A DNA stretch of 64,000 nucleotides. It comes from Candidatus Gastranaerophilales bacterium. Lineage in GTDB: Bacteria; Cyanobacteriota; Vampirovibrionia; Gastranaerophilales; Gastranaerophilaceae. The stretch covers positions 186,001 to 250,000 of the forward strand of contig CALVBS010000002.1 of the NCBI GenBank assembly GCA_944325865.1, read 5' to 3'. The position numbers were made by a program, and so were the translations under genes. Below, in pieces: positions 62,451-64,000 of this stretch (positions are counted from its first letter, which is position 1; the number at the start of each line of letters is the position of its first letter). The notes beneath the pieces are model-generated. The model searched no databases and was not told the DNA's origin. It worked only from the letters and a program-made list of their open reading frames with translations.

Positions 62451-63161
62451 ATGAACAAAAGAGCTTTCACCCTTGCAGAAGTGCTTATAACACTCGGTAT
62501 TATAGGTATAGTAGCAGCAATGACTTTGCCTGCAGTAATTGCAAAATATCAAAAAGTACAATTAAAATCTCAATTAAATAAAAGTTATTCAGTAATGCAA
62601 AATGCACTTCAAAAAATGCAAGCAGATACCGGAGTGACACCAAATGCACAAAATTTTAGCAGACAAAAATTTAAGGAAGAATATATTAAAAATTTTAATG
62701 TTCTTCTGGATTGCGGGTTAGGCTCAACCGATGTAACAGATAAAGAAAATGCCCAAGAATATTGCGTAAACGAACAAACAAACCACGATGAAGGCGACAG
62801 ACGCTATACAAAACATTACAAAACATATAATAAGAAAACTCAAATCGATAACACTCTATTAAATAACGGACAATTCGTGCTGAGCGACGGAACTTTAATA
62901 TTAATTGAAAATTGGGATACCGGAAACCTATACATATCTGCAGATGTTAACGGAATAAAAAACTCTCCGAATATCTGGGGACAGGATTTATTTACATTTC
63001 AATTAATGGATAATGGGAAATTAATGCCAATGGGGATGCCCGGAACAAATTATCAGCCGGAACAGTTCTGTTCTAAAACTTCCAGCCATACCTATAATGG
63101 TGTTGCCTGTACATATTGGGCATTAACCGATGATTCTTTTTGGAATGTACTTACAAGATAA
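62451..63161 (+). CDS. Type IV pilin-like / pseudopilin with prepilin leader
   Basis: 236 residues. MNKRAFTLAEVLITLGIIGI has the short basic leader, A-F cleavage site (processed before Phe6, with the Glu at +5) and hydrophobic N-terminal helix of class III-type prepilins. The globular part has DGTLILIENWDTGNLYIS and C-terminal cysteines likely to form disulfides. Proteins with the FTLAEVLITLGIIG leader are abundant in gut Gastranaerophilales. AAAGGAA precedes the ATG. No pilus assembly genes are here, so it may be a minor pilin or a secreted effector of a pilus-like system. Confidence 0.82.
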   Translation: MNKRAFTLAEVLITLGIIGIVAAMTLPAVIAKYQKVQLKSQLNKSYSVMQNALQKMQADTGVTPNAQNFSRQKFKEEYIKNFNVLLDCGLGSTDVTDKENAQEYCVNEQTNHDEGDRRYTKHYKTYNKKTQIDNTLLNNGQFVLSDGTLILIENWDTGNLYISADVNGIKNSPNIWGQDLFTFQLMDNGKLMPMGMPGTNYQPEQFCSKTSSHTYNGVACTYWALTDDSFWNVLTR

Positions 63162-63176
63162 TAAAAATCTTCAAAC

Positions 63177-63212
63177 AATAACCCTGCCGTTATGTGCAGG
63201 GTTATTAATTTT
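63177..63212 (+). terminator. Intrinsic terminator after the prepilin gene
   Basis: AATAACCCTGC and GCAGGGTTATT pair around an 8-nt loop, followed by AATTTT. Confidence 0.8.
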
Positions 63213-63229
63213 ACAATATTTATATTAAA

Positions 63230-63579
63230 AATAAAGCAGCCCGTAAGCCGTGTTCTGTTTTAGATAATCATCTGTCTGGTATTGTGATTGCTCACAATCT
63301 CTAGCGATTTCTTAGAAGTTGGCGGACAGCCTTTATAACCTTCAATTCAATCTTGCATCCGATCGGGGGTTGCCTGGCCGGTATTTCTCAATACCGCCGG
63401 TGAAGCTCTTAACTCACCGTTGCACCATTGCCTGTGACTTACGTCCATCGGCTGTATATTTTCTGTGGTCCTATCCACCGGCTCACGCCGTCCGGAGTTT
63501 CTCCGGCGATCTGTCCTTGGATGCACGGACTTTCCTCATCTTTCGGGTTTACCGAAATCCGCGATTATCCGGCTGCTTT
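63230..63579 (-). ncRNA. rnpB: RNase P RNA, class A
   Basis: On the minus strand the molecule begins with AGCAGCCGG and soon has the conserved GAGGAAAGTCCGTGC. It contains the P4 partner region near its end (CAGAACACGGCTTACGGGCT), which pairs back with the 5' end, and ACAGGCAATGGTGCAACGG in the middle. These universal segments in order, and the length of about 350 nt, identify the catalytic RNA that matures tRNA 5' ends. A -10-like TATAAA lies at 63587-63592 on the same strand. The reading frames across it are by chance. Confidence 0.93.
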
Positions 63580-63704
63580 ATTTGATTTTATACTACCATA
63601 AATATTTTTTATTAAGTAGTGTTACAACATTGTGAAATTATTTGTTTTTTTTTTACGAATAAAATAAAATATTAGTGGGAAAGTTTTGAGGGAACAATAA
63701 AAAT

Positions 63705-64000
63705 ATGTTAAAAGAAGCATTTAAGGAGAAAATACTCTCTCCACAAGAAGTTAGAGCTATATTAAACACTGATAACAAAGAAATCGTTGAACTTTGTAAG
63801 CGTGCTTCAATTATGCCGAGAAAAAATAGTAAAGGGCACACTTACTTTTCTTATGACGAAGTAAAAAACTTGAGAAAAGTACAGGCACAGAAAAAAGTAA
63901 CAAATCCTATAGTTACGTCTGTACAAAAACAGCCTACGGCAATTCAAAATATACTTACCTCATTGAAAGAAATGGAAAATAATTTAAGCGACAGAATTGC
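63705..64000 (+). CDS. MerR-like HTH-domain protein, cut by the window end
   Basis: At least 98 codons, open to the last base. The ATG follows GAGGGAACAATAAAA. The N-terminal part resembles a winged-helix MerR/excisionase-type domain (ILSPQEVRAILNTDNKEIVE; then YFSYDEVKNLRKVQ), followed by a Gln-rich linker. The C-terminal part is outside the window. Function unknown. Confidence 0.65.
   Translation, partial: MLKEAFKEKILSPQEVRAILNTDNKEIVELCKRASIMPRKNSKGHTYFSYDEVKNLRKVQAQKKVTNPIVTSVQKQPTAIQNILTSLKEMENNLSDRI

Noticed and set aside
63319-63585. 88-codon plus-strand ORF
   Set aside because: It lies opposite the conserved RNase P RNA on the minus strand; the open frame is by chance.
1-64000. tRNA, rRNA, prophage or integrase genes
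   Set aside because: I looked for tRNA-like cloverleaf ends, rRNA landmarks and integrase or capsid genes on both strands and saw none; a covariance-model scan would be needed to exclude a divergent tRNA.

Overview
The window is 64 kb of AT-rich bacterial chromosome with 58 protein genes I consider real, plus one gene remnant. I infer an uncultured gut-type relative of Cyanobacteria (Gastranaerophilales / Melainabacteria-like) at moderate confidence. The grounds are a prepilin starting with an FTLAEVLITLGIIG-type leader, proteins with short N-terminal F-x-G signatures, a class A RNase P RNA, many lineage-type hypothetical proteins, and a mixture of Gram-negative envelope features (heptosyltransferase-like GT9, TolC-like helical hairpins) with SpoIID and MurJ. 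No rRNA, tRNA, CRISPR array or IS transposase was found.

Layout. 1-7.8 kb: the 3' part of a SpoIID-like gene, murJ, a very small locus that looks like a type I toxin-antitoxin pair (2.70-2.92 kb), tsaC, a LysM membrane protein, ruvC, a secreted matrixin-like protease with TPRs, a small membrane protein and mtnA. 7.8-8.4 kb: a gene remnant and a dispersed repeat. 8.4-14.2 kb: gyrA, glyA, a WecA/TagO-type transferase and a hypothetical. 14.3-25.7 kb: tyrA-like, proA and proB on the minus strand; then a ROK kinase, GT9, a GGDEF plus degenerate HD-GYP protein, thiL, ispD; an orphan solute-binding protein; rarA. 25.7-26.0 kb: tandem copies of a 100-bp repeat inside a terminator hairpin.

26-35.4 kb: a small XRE regulator with operator-like repeats, two TPR proteins, a tandem pair of secreted TolC-hairpin paralogs followed by a lipoate ligase-like gene, an annexin-like protein with a Pro-Thr linker, and a U32 peptidase. 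35.5-43.3 kb: an Lrp-aminotransferase-purB operon; a CDC48-type AAA ATPase, a small XRE protein and a putative 70-nt RNA that share an AGTGTAA operator motif; a UvrC lacking its C-terminal HhH domain; a secreted hypothetical. 43.5-49.6 kb: tpiA, then a three-gene operon of a large TPR protein, a membrane-anchored amidohydrolase and a HELGH membrane protease. 49.7-57.7 kb: pabBC fusion and pabA, a zinc alcohol dehydrogenase, an LEA-like peptide, a GNAT, and a signalling group (histidine kinase, LuxR-type response regulator, diguanylate cyclase, HD hydrolase). 57.7-64 kb: small hypotheticals, an alpha/beta hydrolase, hom - membrane protein - thrC, an XRE regulator divergent from a prepilin, rnpB on the minus strand, and a truncated MerR-like gene at the edge.

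Themes. Several unlinked first genes of operons have a -35/-10 pair whose -10 box ends 6-8 nt before the ATG, with no ribosome binding site, so leaderless transcripts look common here. Small XRE regulators with repeated operator words occur three times. The best candidates for undescribed systems are the type I toxin-antitoxin locus at 2.70-2.92 kb, the XRE / small RNA / AAA ATPase module at 38.6-40.8 kb, and the 44.4-49.1 kb protease - amidohydrolase operon.
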